Assembly: GCA_028066695.1 (NCBI GenBank)
Contig: JALCBG010000010.1
Location: forward strand, 21,441 to 59,136
Direction of reading: 5' to 3'
DNA length: 37,696 bases
Origin: Gammaproteobacteria bacterium
GTDB lineage: Bacteria > Pseudomonadota > Gammaproteobacteria > Arenicellales > Poriferihabitantaceae
The position numbers and the translations under genes were made by a program. Positions 1 through 8,623 of this stretch are shown in pieces. The first letter of the stretch is position 1. Every line of letters starts with the position of its first letter. The notes beneath the pieces are model-generated. The model was not told the origin of the DNA. It ran no database searches and saw only the letters and a program-made list of their open reading frames with translations.

Positions 1-618
1 GCGGCGGCGGAAAAATCGCCGCGGAAAAACGCCGATGGAAACGGCGCGGAAGAAAAAGCCCCGCGGAAAAGCGCCGGTGAAAACGGCGCGGCGGAAAATC
101 CCCATAAAAACGGCGTGGAAAACGGCGCGAACGGCGACATTTCCGGCGAAACCGGCAAAATCATCGCCGACATCGCCGAATTGCGCGACGGCGCGCGTTG
201 GGGCGCGTTTATCGCGCAATCCGGGCTCAGCGGCCTGGAATTGGAGATGGTGATGCACATGCTGCCGGAGTCGGTCGCCGAAAACACCGTCCATTTGACG
301 CTGGACGCCGAACACGAGCATTTGCTGGATCGCGGGCGAATGGAGGAAATTGAGCGCCGCCTCGCCGAACGCTGCGAATTTCCGCTGAAACTCGCGGTTC
401 GCGTCGGCAAAATCACCGCCGAACAGAGCGAAGATGGCGGCACGCCGGCGGCGCGCAACGACCGCGGCCGCGCCGCGCGCCAGCAAGCGGCCGAGGAGGC
501 CTTTCACCACGATCCGAAAGTGCAGGAATTGGTCAATCTGTTTGACGCCGAAGTGGTCGGTGATTCCATTCGTCCGCCGGTGGCGCCGGAATCATCAAAT
601 GACAAACCGGCCGAATAA
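1..618 (+). CDS. dnaX: DNA polymerase III subunit gamma/tau, C-terminal part (partial, 5' end outside window)
   Basis: The frame is open from base 1 and ends at TAA 616-618, so only about 205 C-terminal residues are visible. The first 50 or so residues are a low-complexity Ala/Lys/Gly/Asn/Glu linker, matching the flexible region between the clamp-loader ATPase part and the tau C-terminus. From about residue 55 the sequence matches the tau domain V that binds the polymerase alpha subunit. It contains WGAFIAQSGLSG and ends with a DAEVVGDSIRPP-like stretch that is typical of DnaX tails. ybaB and recR follow directly, the classic dnaX-ybaB-recR order. Family knowledge: tau tethers the replicative polymerases to the clamp loader. 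The visible A-rich runs have at most five A residues, and I see no canonical slippery heptamer in the reading frame, so a short gamma form cannot be argued from this part. Confidence 0.93.
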   Translation, partial: AAAEKSPRKNADGNGAEEKAPRKSAGENGAAENPHKNGVENGANGDISGETGKIIADIAELRDGARWGAFIAQSGLSGLELEMVMHMLPESVAENTVHLTLDAEHEHLLDRGRMEEIERRLAERCEFPLKLAVRVGKITAEQSEDGGTPAARNDRGRAARQQAAEEAFHHDPKVQELVNLFDAEVVGDSIRPPVAPESSNDKPAE

Positions 619-648
619 TTCACTCCAAATCCTTGAAATAACGCAAAA

Positions 649-996
649 ATGACCGACATCGGCAACCTCGTCAAGCAAGCGCAGGCGATGCAGGAGCGCA
701 TGCAAAAAGCGCAGCAGGAACTGGCCGCGACCGAGGTCTGCGGCGAAGCCGGCGGCGGACTGGTCAAAGTGACCATGACCTGCCGCCACGACGCGCGCAA
801 AATTGAAATTGACCCGTCCTTGCTAAGCGACGGCGGCGATTCCGACAACCGCGAAGTCCTGGAAGACCTGATTGCGGCCGCGATCAACGACGCGGTGCGC
901 AAAGTGGAGGCGGTCGCCGGCGAAAAAATGGGCGGACTCGTCTCCGGCCTCAGCGGCGCCGGGCTAAACCTCGCCAATTTCAAACCGCCGGTCTGA
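649..996 (+). CDS. ybaB: YbaB/EbfC family nucleoid-associated protein
   Basis: A 115-residue protein, normal length for the family. It starts [19 protein letters not shown] with the long amphipathic N-terminal helix, has the central [10 protein letters not shown] beta segment, and ends in helices with a [12 protein letters not shown] tail, all typical of YbaB/EbfC. Members are small dimeric proteins that bind DNA and accompany recR in most bacteria. The gene lies 30 nt after dnaX. Its stop overlaps the recR start by one base (TGATG at 994-998), so the two are probably translationally coupled. No clear Shine-Dalgarno sequence precedes the ATG. The start fits because homologues begin at the same point relative to the first helix. 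Confidence 0.95.
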   Translation: MTDIGNLVKQAQAMQERMQKAQQELAATEVCGEAGGGLVKVTMTCRHDARKIEIDPSLLSDGGDSDNREVLEDLIAAAINDAVRKVEAVAGEKMGGLVSGLSGAGLNLANFKPPV

Positions 997-1592
997 TGGC
1001 CGACCCGCGCGCAGTTGAGGCGCTCAAAACCGCGCTGCGCCGCCTGCCCGGCGTGGGTCCCAAATCGGCGCAGCGCATGGCGTTTCACCTGCTGGAGCGC
1101 GACCGCGACGGCGCCGCGCAAATTCAGGAGGCGATTCGCCTGGCGCTGTCCGGAGTCGCGCATTGCAGCGTCTGCAACAATTTCAGCGAGACCGAAAAAT
1201 GCCCGATCTGCGCCTCGGCGAAGCGCGACGCGGCGCGGTTGTGCGTGGTGGAAACGCCGGCCGATTTGGAGGCGATAGAGCAGGCCGGCGTGTATCAGGG
1301 CGTGTATTTCGTGCTGATGGGGCGGCTGTCGCCGCTGGACAACATCGGGCCGGCCGAACTCGGCGTGGAGCGCCTGCTGGAGCGCGTCAAAGGCGGCGCG
1401 CTCGGCGAAGTCATTCTCGCCACCAATCTCACCGTGGAAGGGCAGGCGACCGCCGATTTTCTGCTGGACTTGCTGCAGCCGAGCGGCGTGCGCGTAACCC
1501 GCCTTGCGCGCGGCATGCCGATGGGCGGCGAATTGGAATACATGGACGCCGGCACTTTGAACCAGGCGTTTTCCGAGCGGCGCGAGGTGTAA
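996..1592 (+). CDS. recR: Recombination mediator protein RecR
   Basis: A 198-residue protein of standard RecR length. Residues 10-35 form the helix-hairpin-helix region (RLPGVGPKSAQRMAFHLL). Four cysteines at 57, 60, 69 and 72 form the zinc finger. The remaining part is a Toprim domain with VVETPADLEAIE, and the C-terminal RLARGMPMGGELEYMD segment is highly conserved. RecR works with RecF and RecO to load RecA on gapped single-stranded DNA. The ATG overlaps the ybaB stop by one base. This gene ends the dnaX-ybaB-recR unit. A new promoter-like TATAAT follows within 10 nt, but no hairpin terminator is visible after the stop. Confidence 0.97.
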   Translation: MADPRAVEALKTALRRLPGVGPKSAQRMAFHLLERDRDGAAQIQEAIRLALSGVAHCSVCNNFSETEKCPICASAKRDAARLCVVETPADLEAIEQAGVYQGVYFVLMGRLSPLDNIGPAELGVERLLERVKGGALGEVILATNLTVEGQATADFLLDLLQPSGVRVTRLARGMPMGGELEYMDAGTLNQAFSERREV

Positions 1593-1600
1593 CGATTCCC

Positions 1601-1606
1601 TATAAT
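1601..1606 (+). promoter_or_regulatory. Candidate -10 box (perfect TATAAT) upstream of the peptide ABC operon
   Basis: A consensus TATAAT lies between recR and the binding-protein gene, about 50 nt before the ATG at 1661. No good -35 hexamer is seen 16-18 nt upstream, so the promoter would need an activator or be weak. A CCGGAG ribosome binding site sits 7 nt before the ATG. Confidence 0.45.
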
Positions 1607-1660
1607 TGCAATTCGCCCAACTCATTGACTCAATCACAAACCATTCACCGGAGTTTTCCC

Positions 1661-3226
1661 ATGACGCACCGCAAATTTTTCCGCATGAAATTCGCCGCGC
1701 TCGCCGTTTTGCTCGCGCTGCCGTTCGCGCCGGGTTACGCGAAAACCCTCAACCTCGCCTACGACGCCGATCCGGTCTCGCTGGACATTCACGAGCAACT
1801 CTCCGGCGGCACGCTGCAACTGTCGCACATGGTCTGCGACCCACTGCTGCGCTGGAATCAGGAACTCGGTTTTGACGCGCGCCTCGCGAGCCGCTGGGAG
1901 CGGCGCAGCCCGACCAGCGTGCGCTTTTATCTGCGCCGCGGCGTCAAGTTTCATTCGGGGCGCGTGATGACCGCCAAGGATGTCGCGTTCACTTTTGCGC
2001 GCCTGAAAAAGAGCGACGACTTCAAGGGCATATTCGCCAAGTTTCGCGAGGCGCGCGTCATCAATGACCACACCATAGACCTGATCACCGACGGCCCCTA
2101 CCCGCTGGTGGAGCACAGCGCGGCCTTCATCTTTCCGCTGGACAGCGCGTTTTACGCCGGCAAGGACGCGCGCGGGCGCGACAAAGGCGAAATCGTCAAA
2201 CACGGCGACTCTTTCGCCTCCACCAACATTTCCTGCACCGGCCCGTTCACGGTGCGCTCGCGCGAGCAGGGCGTCAAAGTCGTGTTTGAAAGGTTTGACG
2301 GCCACTGGGACGCGGACTCGCCCGGCAATGTGCGGCGCATCGTGATGACGCCCATCAAGGAAGACCCGACGCGCGTCGCCGCGCTGTTGTCCGGCGATGT
2401 GGATTTCGCCGCGCCGATTCCGCCGGCAGATTTGGCGCGCGTTGATCGCAGCAGGAAAGTGGACCTGATCACGATGACCGGCACGCGCATCATCACCTTC
2501 CAGTTGAACCAAAAACGCCGCCCGGAATTCGCCGATCCGCGCGTGCGCCGCGCCATCGTGCATGCCATCAATAACGCCGGCATCGTCAAAAAAATCATGA
2601 AAGATTTCGGCACGGCCGCGGCGCAGCAAAGCCCGAAAGGATACGCCGGGCACGATCCGTCATTGCGCCCGCGTTTTGATTTGAAAAAAGCGCGCGCGCT
2701 GATGAAGGAGGCGGGTTATGCCGACGGCTTCAGCGTCACCATGATGGCGCCGAACAACCGCTATGTGAACGACGCGAAGATCGCCGAAGCGGTCGCCGGC
2801 ATGCTGGCGAAGATCAAAATCAAAGTGGATCTGACCACGATGCCGAAGGCGCAATACTGGCCGAAGTTTGACGAGCGCGCCGCCGACATCATGATGATCG
2901 GCTGGCATTCCGACACCGAGGACTCGGCCAACTTCACCGAGTTTCTGGCGATGACGCCGGATAAGGAGACCGGCTACGGGCAGTACAACAGCGGCAACTA
3001 CTCCAACGCCGAAGTGGACAGTCTGGTGCTCGCCAGCGCGAGCGAAACCAACCCGGAGACGCGCGCCGAAATGCTGCGCCGCGTGGAGCGAATCCTGCAT
3101 GAAGACGCGGCCTTCGTGCCGCTGCACTGGCAGGACCACGCATGGGGCGCGCGCAAGGGCGTGCACATCGGGCGCGTGGTCAGCGTGACCAACTCTCCCT
3201 ACCTCGGCGATTTGGTGATGGACTGA
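1661..3226 (+). CDS. Peptide-type ABC transporter substrate-binding protein (SBP_bac_5, DppA/OppA-like)
   Basis: 521 residues, the usual size for cluster C binding proteins. The N-terminus is a Sec signal peptide: basic MTHRKFFRMK, a hydrophobic core, and likely cleavage after GYA near residue 27. The mature part begins NLAYDADPVSLDIHEQ, the conserved SBP_bac_5 opening. It also has the SVRFYLRRGVKFHSGR and MTAKDVAFTFARLK segments and later YADGFSVTMM. The ATG at 1661 was chosen because it yields the signal peptide and has a CCGGAG ribosome binding site; the frame is open further upstream inside recR. The gene heads an operon with two permeases and two ATPases. Family members import di- or oligopeptides, nickel, glutathione and similar compounds. 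The substrate cannot be told from the sequence. Confidence 0.93.
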   Translation: MTHRKFFRMKFAALAVLLALPFAPGYAKTLNLAYDADPVSLDIHEQLSGGTLQLSHMVCDPLLRWNQELGFDARLASRWERRSPTSVRFYLRRGVKFHSGRVMTAKDVAFTFARLKKSDDFKGIFAKFREARVINDHTIDLITDGPYPLVEHSAAFIFPLDSAFYAGKDARGRDKGEIVKHGDSFASTNISCTGPFTVRSREQGVKVVFERFDGHWDADSPGNVRRIVMTPIKEDPTRVAALLSGDVDFAAPIPPADLARVDRSRKVDLITMTGTRIITFQLNQKRRPEFADPRVRRAIVHAINNAGIVKKIMKDFGTAAAQQSPKGYAGHDPSLRPRFDLKKARALMKEAGYADGFSVTMMAPNNRYVNDAKIAEAVAGMLAKIKIKVDLTTMPKAQYWPKFDERAADIMMIGWHSDTEDSANFTEFLAMTPDKETGYGQYNSGNYSNAEVDSLVLASASETNPETRAEMLRRVERILHEDAAFVPLHWQDHAWGARKGVHIGRVVSVTNSPYLGDLVMD

Positions 3227-3244
3227 GCGCGCGGGAGCGGCGCG

Positions 3245-4222
3245 ATGTTCGCCTTTCTGCTGCGCCGCCTCGGCCAGGCCGTGGTGGTGATGCTGGTCAT
3301 CAGCCTGCTCAGTTTTTCCATTCAGGATGAACTGGGCGATCCGCTGCGCGAATTGGTCGGGCAGTCGGTGTCGGAGGAAACGCGCGAGGAATTGCGCGAG
3401 GAGATGGGGCTGAACGACCCGTTCCTCGCGCAATACATGCGCTTTTTGCGCGGCGCATTGCGCGGCGACCTCGGCGTCTCGTATTTCTTCAAGCGCCCGG
3501 CGCTGGATGTGATTCTGGACAAATTGCCGGCGACCATTGACCTGGTGCTCGCCGCGACATTTTGGATTTTGCTGTTCTCGGTGCCGGTCGGCGTGTTCGC
3601 CGCGGTCAACCCGCGCCACTGGTTTTCCAATCTGGCGATGGGACTCAGCGCGGTCGGCATTTCGGTGCCGGTGTTTTTAACCGCGATTTTTTTGATCTAC
3701 CTGTTCTCGGTGGAACTCGGCTGGCTGCCGTCCTACGGGCGCGGCGAAACAACGGAAATTTTCGGCTGGGAAACCGGCCTGCTGACGCGCGACGGACTGC
3801 GCCACCTGCTGCTGCCGAGCATCTCGCTCGCCTCGGTGATTTTGCCGCTGTTCGTGCGCATGATTCGCTCGGAAATGATGGAGGCGCTGGAAGCCGAATA
3901 CGTCCGCTTCGCGCGCGCCAAGGGCCTGCGCGAGGGGCGCGTTCGCATGGTGCATGCGTTTAAAAACACGCTCCTTCCGGTGATCACCGTCGGCGGCGTG
4001 CAGATCGGCATCATGGTCGCCTACACCATCCTGACCGAAACCGTGTTCCAGTGGCCCGGCATGGGCTTCATGTTTTTGGAGGCGATCAACCGCGCCGACA
4101 CGCCGCTGATAGTCGCCTACCTGATAGTGGTCGGGCTGATTTTTGTCATCGTCAACACCGTGGTGGACATCGTCTACGGCCTGGTGAATCCGGCGGTGAA
4201 ACTTACCGGCAAACCGGCATGA
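3245..4222 (+). CDS. ABC transporter permease, DppB/OppB family
   Basis: 325 residues with an N-terminal membrane helix (VVVMLVISLLSFSIQDELGDP), a periplasmic section, then five further hydrophobic segments. The EAA loop that contacts the ATPases is visible as EYVRFARAKGLREGRV. The VFQWPGMG motif near the end is typical of this permease family. The ATG follows a GGGAG ribosome binding site 18 nt after the binding-protein stop. The stop overlaps the next permease start by 4 nt (ATGA). It forms the heterodimeric inner-membrane channel with the next gene product. Confidence 0.95.
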   Translation: MFAFLLRRLGQAVVVMLVISLLSFSIQDELGDPLRELVGQSVSEETREELREEMGLNDPFLAQYMRFLRGALRGDLGVSYFFKRPALDVILDKLPATIDLVLAATFWILLFSVPVGVFAAVNPRHWFSNLAMGLSAVGISVPVFLTAIFLIYLFSVELGWLPSYGRGETTEIFGWETGLLTRDGLRHLLLPSISLASVILPLFVRMIRSEMMEALEAEYVRFARAKGLREGRVRMVHAFKNTLLPVITVGGVQIGIMVAYTILTETVFQWPGMGFMFLEAINRADTPLIVAYLIVVGLIFVIVNTVVDIVYGLVNPAVKLTGKPA

Positions 4223-5130
4223 ACGCCGCCCCGCATTTGCATTCAAATGTCCTGCGCAGTTTGCTGCGCGACCGCACCGCGGCGGTCAGCGCGGCGGTGC
4301 TGTGCGCGCTGTTGCTGGCCGCGCTCGGCGCGCCGCTGTTCGCGCCGTTTGACCCGTGGGACCAAACGCAATTTGACATCATGGACGCCGAAATTCCGCC
4401 GCTCGGCGGGGGCGCCGACGCGCGTTTCGTGCTCGGTACCGACGGAATGGGGCGCGACATGCTCAGCGCGATGCTGTATGGCGCCGGCATTTCCATCGTC
4501 ATCGGCGTGTTCGCCACGCTGCTGCAGGCCGCAATCGGCGTGGTGGTCGGCCTCGCCGCCGGTTACTTCGGCGGCCGCCTGGACAGTTTTTTGATGCGCA
4601 TCGCCGACATTCAACTCTCGTTCACCACGCTGATGGTGGCGATCGTCATTCTCGCGGTATTTCAGGCCTCGGTCGGTCTGCGTTTTTACGAGGAATACGC
4701 GCTGGTGGCGATCGTGCTGGTCATCGGCATCGCCGAATGGCCGCAATACGCGCGCACCGTGCGCGCCTGCGCGCTCGCCGAAAAGAAAAAGGAATACGTG
4801 GACGCGGCGCGCGTCATCGGCCTGCCGCCGTTCACCATCTTGCGCCGCCACATTCTGCCCAACACCTTCTCGCCGCTGCTGGTCATTTCCACGGTGCAGG
4901 TCGCCAACGCCATCATCACCGAGGCCTCGCTCGCCTTTCTCGGCCTCGGCATGCCGGTGACCAAGCCGTCGCTCGGCTCGCTGATTCGCAACGGTTTTGA
5001 ATTTATTTTCAGCGGCGCGTGGTGGATCACCGCGTTCCCCGCGCTGTTGCTGGTCGCGCTGATTTTGTCGATCAACCTGCTCGGCGACTGGCTGCGCGAT
5101 TTGCTGAACCCGCGCCTCTACCGGCGGTAA
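4219..5130 (+). CDS. ABC transporter permease, DppC/OppC family
   Basis: 303 residues. A short cytoplasmic N-terminus and first membrane helix (VLCALLLAALGAPLFAPFDPWD) are followed by the HPLGTD-like segment (FVLGTDGMGRDMLS). The core helices and an EAA loop (EYVDAARVIGLPPFTIL) come next, then the ASLAFLGLGMP motif, all diagnostic of DppC/OppC permeases. The ATG at 4219 overlaps the upstream stop by 4 nt. The same frame is open upstream, but the coupled start gives the family length. It partners the preceding permease. Confidence 0.95.
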   Translation: MNAAPHLHSNVLRSLLRDRTAAVSAAVLCALLLAALGAPLFAPFDPWDQTQFDIMDAEIPPLGGGADARFVLGTDGMGRDMLSAMLYGAGISIVIGVFATLLQAAIGVVVGLAAGYFGGRLDSFLMRIADIQLSFTTLMVAIVILAVFQASVGLRFYEEYALVAIVLVIGIAEWPQYARTVRACALAEKKKEYVDAARVIGLPPFTILRRHILPNTFSPLLVISTVQVANAIITEASLAFLGLGMPVTKPSLGSLIRNGFEFIFSGAWWITAFPALLLVALILSINLLGDWLRDLLNPRLYRR

Positions 5131-5136
5131 CGAAAG

Positions 5137-6093
5137 ATGCCGCTGCTCAGCGTGCAAAATTTGGAGGTGGTGTTCCCGCTGCCCGGCGGCACGGTGCGCG
5201 CGCTACGCAATGTCAGTTTTGATTTGGACCGCGGCGAGCGCATCGGCATCGTCGGCGAGAGCGGCGCCGGCAAATCGGCCGCGGCGTTCGCGATTTTAAA
5301 CCTGCTCGGCAAGCCCGGCAAAATCCAAAGCGGGCGCATTTTGTTTGACGGCCATGACCTCGCCGCGCTGGACTACGAAGCGATGCGGCAAATCCGCGGC
5401 AACCGCATCAGCATGATCTTTCAGGACCCGATGGTGACGCTGAACCCGGTGCTGACCATCGGCGCGCAGATGACCGAAACGCTGCGCGCGCACCGCCGCA
5501 TGACGCGCGCGCGGGCGCGCGACATCGCGCTGGAAAAATTGCGCGCGGTGCAAATCCCGTCCGCGGAAAAACGCCTGGCGCAATACCCGCACGAACTCTC
5601 CGGCGGCATGCGCCAGCGCGTGGTCATCGCCACCGCGCTGCTGAGCGACCCGCAAATCATCATCGCCGACGAGCCGACCACCGCGCTGGATGTGACCATT
5701 CAGGCGGAAATTCTGGAACTCCTGTTGCGGCTGTGCGAGGATTTTGCGGTCGGTTTGATTTTAATCACGCACGACCTCGGCGTGGTCTTCGGCGTTACCC
5801 AGCGGATTTTGGTGATGTATGCCGGGCGCATCATTGAGCGCGGCCCGACCGCGGAAGTCATCGGCGCGCCGCGCCACCCGTATACGCGCGGGCTGATTGA
5901 CGCGCTGCCGTCGGCGGCGCGGCCGGGAACGCCGCTCAAACAAATTCCCGGGGTGATGCCGTCGCTGCATGAAATTCCGTCCGGTTGCGCGTTCCACGAC
6001 CGCTGCGAATTCGCGCAGGCGCGCTGCGCCGCGGAAACGCCGCGTTTGGAAGAGCAGGGCGCGCGCGCCGCGGCCTGCCACTTTCCGCTGTAA
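5137..6093 (+). CDS. ABC transporter ATPase, DppD/OppD family
   Basis: 318 residues with all ATPase motifs: Walker A GESGAGKS at 40-47, signature LSGGMRQR, Walker B IIIADEPTTALD and the switch histidine in LITHDLGV. The C-terminal oligopeptide-transporter extension includes HPYTRGLIDALPS and a cysteine cluster (GCAFHDRCEFAQARC, later ACHF). In some Dpp-type ATPases this region binds an iron-sulfur cluster. It starts 6 nt after the permease stop and is followed after 5 nt by the second ATPase, so one polycistronic message is likely. It forms a heterodimer with the next product. Confidence 0.96.
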   Translation: MPLLSVQNLEVVFPLPGGTVRALRNVSFDLDRGERIGIVGESGAGKSAAAFAILNLLGKPGKIQSGRILFDGHDLAALDYEAMRQIRGNRISMIFQDPMVTLNPVLTIGAQMTETLRAHRRMTRARARDIALEKLRAVQIPSAEKRLAQYPHELSGGMRQRVVIATALLSDPQIIIADEPTTALDVTIQAEILELLLRLCEDFAVGLILITHDLGVVFGVTQRILVMYAGRIIERGPTAEVIGAPRHPYTRGLIDALPSAARPGTPLKQIPGVMPSLHEIPSGCAFHDRCEFAQARCAAETPRLEEQGARAAACHFPL

Positions 6094-6098
6094 GACAT

Positions 6099-7124
6099 AT
6101 GCCGAACGCATCCGAAACTTCAGACGCGCTGGTATCAGTGCAAAACCTGCGCAAGGAATTTGACATCTCCGGCGGCATTCTGGAGCAGTTGTCGCTGCGC
6201 CGCGGCCGCATCGTCCGCCGCCGCGAGAGCGTGAAGGCGCTGAACGGCGTCACCCTGAACATCGCCCGCGGCGAGGCGCTTTGCCTGGTCGGCGAGAGCG
6301 GCTGCGGCAAGACCACCGCCGGGCGCGCGATCATCGGCCTGCTCGCGCCGAGCGGCGGCGAAGTGCATTACGACGGGCGGCGCATAGATCGCCTGCGGCG
6401 CGCCGAGATGCTGCCGTACCGAAAAAAGATGCAGATGATCTTCCAAAACCCGTATGCGTCGCTGAACCCGCGCAAGCGCGTGACCGAGACCCTGCTGGAG
6501 CCGGCGCGTTTTCATTTTCCGGAGCAAAGCGAGGCCGAGCATCTGCGGCGCGTGGAATCGGTGATGGAATCGGTCGGCGTGGATCCGGCATGGGGCGCGC
6601 GCTTTCCGCACGAGTTTTCCGGCGGGCAGCGCCAGCGCATCAGCATCGCGCGCGCGCTGATGGTGGATCCGGAATTCATCGTCGCCGACGAGCCGATCTC
6701 GGCGCTGGATGTTTCCATTCAGGCGCAGGTGCTGAACCTGCTGATGCGCGCGCGCGCCGAACGCGGGCTGACCTATCTCTTCATCACGCACGACTTGTCG
6801 GTGGTCGGGCATTTCGGCGACCGCGTCGCAGTCATGTATCTCGGGCGGATTTGCGAACTCGGCGAAACGCGCGAGGTGTTTTCCGCGCCGCGCCATCCTT
6901 ATACGCGCGCGCTTTTGAGCGCAATCCCAAAAATCGGCAAGGACGAATCGGCGCACATCAAACTCGCCGGGGAAGTGCAGACGCCGCTGGACCTTCCGTC
7001 CGGCTGCGTGTTCCGCCGCCGCTGCGCGCATGCCGATGAACAATGCGCACGCGCCGTGCCGGAATTGCATGACATCGGCGCGTCGCGCGTCGCCTGCCAC
7101 GCGGTCGCCGACGGGCGCATTTAA
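6099..7124 (+). CDS. ABC transporter ATPase, DppF/OppF family
   Basis: 341 residues with Walker A GESGCGKT at 65-72, signature FSGGQRQR, Walker B FIVADEPISALD and switch histidine in FITHDLSVV. The C-terminal extension has HPYTRALLSAIP and the cysteine cluster GCVFRRRC...C...C. The ATG at 6099 was chosen because it lies 5 nt past the DppD-like stop and gives the family length; an upstream ATG at 5985 lies inside that gene. The stop is only 4 nt before truA. The importer operon therefore probably reads through into tRNA modification and biosynthetic genes. Confidence 0.96.
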   Translation: MPNASETSDALVSVQNLRKEFDISGGILEQLSLRRGRIVRRRESVKALNGVTLNIARGEALCLVGESGCGKTTAGRAIIGLLAPSGGEVHYDGRRIDRLRRAEMLPYRKKMQMIFQNPYASLNPRKRVTETLLEPARFHFPEQSEAEHLRRVESVMESVGVDPAWGARFPHEFSGGQRQRISIARALMVDPEFIVADEPISALDVSIQAQVLNLLMRARAERGLTYLFITHDLSVVGHFGDRVAVMYLGRICELGETREVFSAPRHPYTRALLSAIPKIGKDESAHIKLAGEVQTPLDLPSGCVFRRRCAHADEQCARAVPELHDIGASRVACHAVADGRI

Positions 7125-7128
7125 TTTC

Positions 7129-7920
7129 ATGAGCGAAAAACAGCGCATCGCCGCGTGCATTGAATATTGCGGCGTCAATTACTGCGGCTGGCAACTGCAA
7201 ACCGACGCCGATTCGGTGCAGGCGCGCGTGGAAAGCGCGCTGGCGCGAGTCGCCGACGAGCCGGTGCGTGTCATCGCGGCCGGGCGCACCGACACCGGCG
7301 TGCACGCCTGCGGGCAGGTGATTCACTTTGACACCACCGCGCAACGCGAACCGCGCGCCTGGCTGCGCGGCGTCAACACCCATTTGCCCGACGACATTCG
7401 GCTGTTGTGGGCGCAGCCGGTGGACGGCGAATTCCACGCGCGCTTCGGCGCGCGCGAGCGCGCCTACCGCTATGTGCTGCTGAACCGCGCCACCGGTCCC
7501 GCGTATTTGCACGGCCGCGCCGGCTGGCACCACGCGCCGCTGCGCGAATCGCGCATGCAGCAGGCCGCACACGCATTGCTAGGCCGCCACGATTTCAGCG
7601 CATTCCGCGCGGCCGGCTGCCAGGCGCGCAGCCCATTGCGCGAAGTGCGCGAATTGCAGGTGCGGCGCAGCGGCGACTGGATCTGGCTGGACATCCGCGC
7701 CGACGGATTTTTACAGCACATGGTGCGCAACATCGCCGGCACGCTGATTCGCATCGGCGAATCGCGCGCCGAGCCGGAATGGGCTGCGGAATTGCTCGCC
7801 GCGCGCGACCGCCGCCGCGCGGCCGCGGCCGCGCCGCCCGACGGCTTGTATTTCGTGCGCGCCGAATACGACGCGGCTTTCGGCCTGCCGCCGCCGCCGC
7901 CGCCATGCCGCTTTTGGTAA
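7129..7920 (+). CDS. truA: tRNA pseudouridine(38-40) synthase TruA
   Basis: 263 residues, the family size. The catalytic aspartate is in AAGRTDTGVHA (Asp55). Other conserved blocks are YCGWQLQ near residue 20, the RERAYRYVLLNR and HDFSAFRAAGCQ segments, and GFLQHMVRNIAGTLIRIG towards the end. TruA converts uridines 38-40 in the anticodon arm of many tRNAs to pseudouridine. The ATG at 7129 lies 4 nt after the ABC ATPase stop; the frame is open upstream, but homologues start here. The C-terminus carries an unusual six-proline run before CRFW. trpF follows, the gammaproteobacterial truA-trpF-accD order. Confidence 0.97.
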   Translation: MSEKQRIAACIEYCGVNYCGWQLQTDADSVQARVESALARVADEPVRVIAAGRTDTGVHACGQVIHFDTTAQREPRAWLRGVNTHLPDDIRLLWAQPVDGEFHARFGARERAYRYVLLNRATGPAYLHGRAGWHHAPLRESRMQQAAHALLGRHDFSAFRAAGCQARSPLREVRELQVRRSGDWIWLDIRADGFLQHMVRNIAGTLIRIGESRAEPEWAAELLAARDRRRAAAAAPPDGLYFVRAEYDAAFGLPPPPPPCRFW

Positions 7921-7923
7921 AAT
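7915..7923 (+). promoter_or_regulatory. Candidate extended -10 element upstream of trpF
   Basis: TGGTAAAAT spans the truA stop codon. It has the TGn extension and a TAAAAT box, about 37 nt before the trpF ATG. No -35 box is apparent. It could give trpF-accD-folC transcription independent of the upstream transporter operon. Confidence 0.33.
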
Positions 7924-7960
7924 GCCACCGCCGGCCGATGTCGGGAAGCACCCTCTCTTG

Positions 7961-8623
7961 ATGCGAACGCGAATCAAAATCTGCGGCATCACCGACCCGG
8001 AAACCGCGCGCCTCGCGGCGCAGGCCGGCGCCGACGCCATCGGATTGGTCTTCCATCCGCCGAGCGCGCGCGCGCTTGAACTGCAGCGCGCCGCGGAGAT
8101 TTCGCGCGCGGCGGCGCCGTTTGTCGCCGCGGTCGCGGTGCTGGTTGACCCGGACGCCGATTTGGTGCGCGAAATCATCGCGCGCGTCGCCCCGGCCTGC
8201 CTGCAGTTTCACGGCGACGAGCCGCCCGAATTTTGCGCGTCTTTCGGCCTGCCGTATGTCAAGGCGCTGCGAGTCGGCGGCGACGATGATGATTTGCCGG
8301 CGCGCGAAGCGCGTTACGCCTCGGCGCGCGGCATTTTGCTGGACACCGCGCATGCCGAACTGGCCGGCGGCAGCGGCGCCGCGTTTGACTGGCAACTCGC
8401 CAATTACGGCGCCAAGTTGCCGCTGATTTTGGCCGGCGGTTTGACGCCCGGCAACATCGGCGGCGCGCTCGCGCAAGTGCGCCCGTATGGCGTGGATGTC
8501 AGCAGCGGCGTGGAAAGCGGCGGGCGCAAAGACGCGGAAAAAATCCGCCGGTTTTGCGGCGCGGTTCTCCACGCAAAAACCTCCGCGAAAAACTCCTCCT
8601 CCGCAACCGCGTTGCCGCAATGA
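7961..8623 (+). CDS. trpF: Phosphoribosylanthranilate isomerase
   Basis: 220 residues beginning [12 protein letters not shown], with the catalytic cysteine in KICG. It shows the expected TIM-barrel landmarks: [33 protein letters not shown] and, at the phosphate-binding end, [12 protein letters not shown] and [14 protein letters not shown]. It catalyses the Amadori rearrangement in tryptophan synthesis. An in-frame ATG 39 nt upstream exists, but it would add 13 residues with no family counterpart. The stop overlaps the accD start by 4 nt (ATGA). The last 20 or so residues, rich in Ser, Lys and Ala, look like a non-conserved tail. Confidence 0.96.
   Translation: MRTRIKICGITDPETARLAAQAGADAIGLVFHPPSARALELQRAAEISRAAAPFVAAVAVLVDPDADLVREIIARVAPACLQFHGDEPPEFCASFGLPYVKALRVGGDDDDLPAREARYASARGILLDTAHAELAGGSGAAFDWQLANYGAKLPLILAGGLTPGNIGGALAQVRPYGVDVSSGVESGGRKDAEKIRRFCGAVLHAKTSAKNSSSATALPQ

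Noticed and set aside
1-150. Programmed frameshift site for a gamma form of DnaX
   Set aside because: A-rich runs exist in the linker, but no X-XXY-YYZ heptamer in the correct frame and no run longer than five A; the true site, if any, may lie before the window.
504-1637. A 377-codon minus-strand frame opposite dnaX, ybaB and recR
   Set aside because: Antisense to three well-conserved genes; sequence is Gln/Arg/His-rich with no family features.
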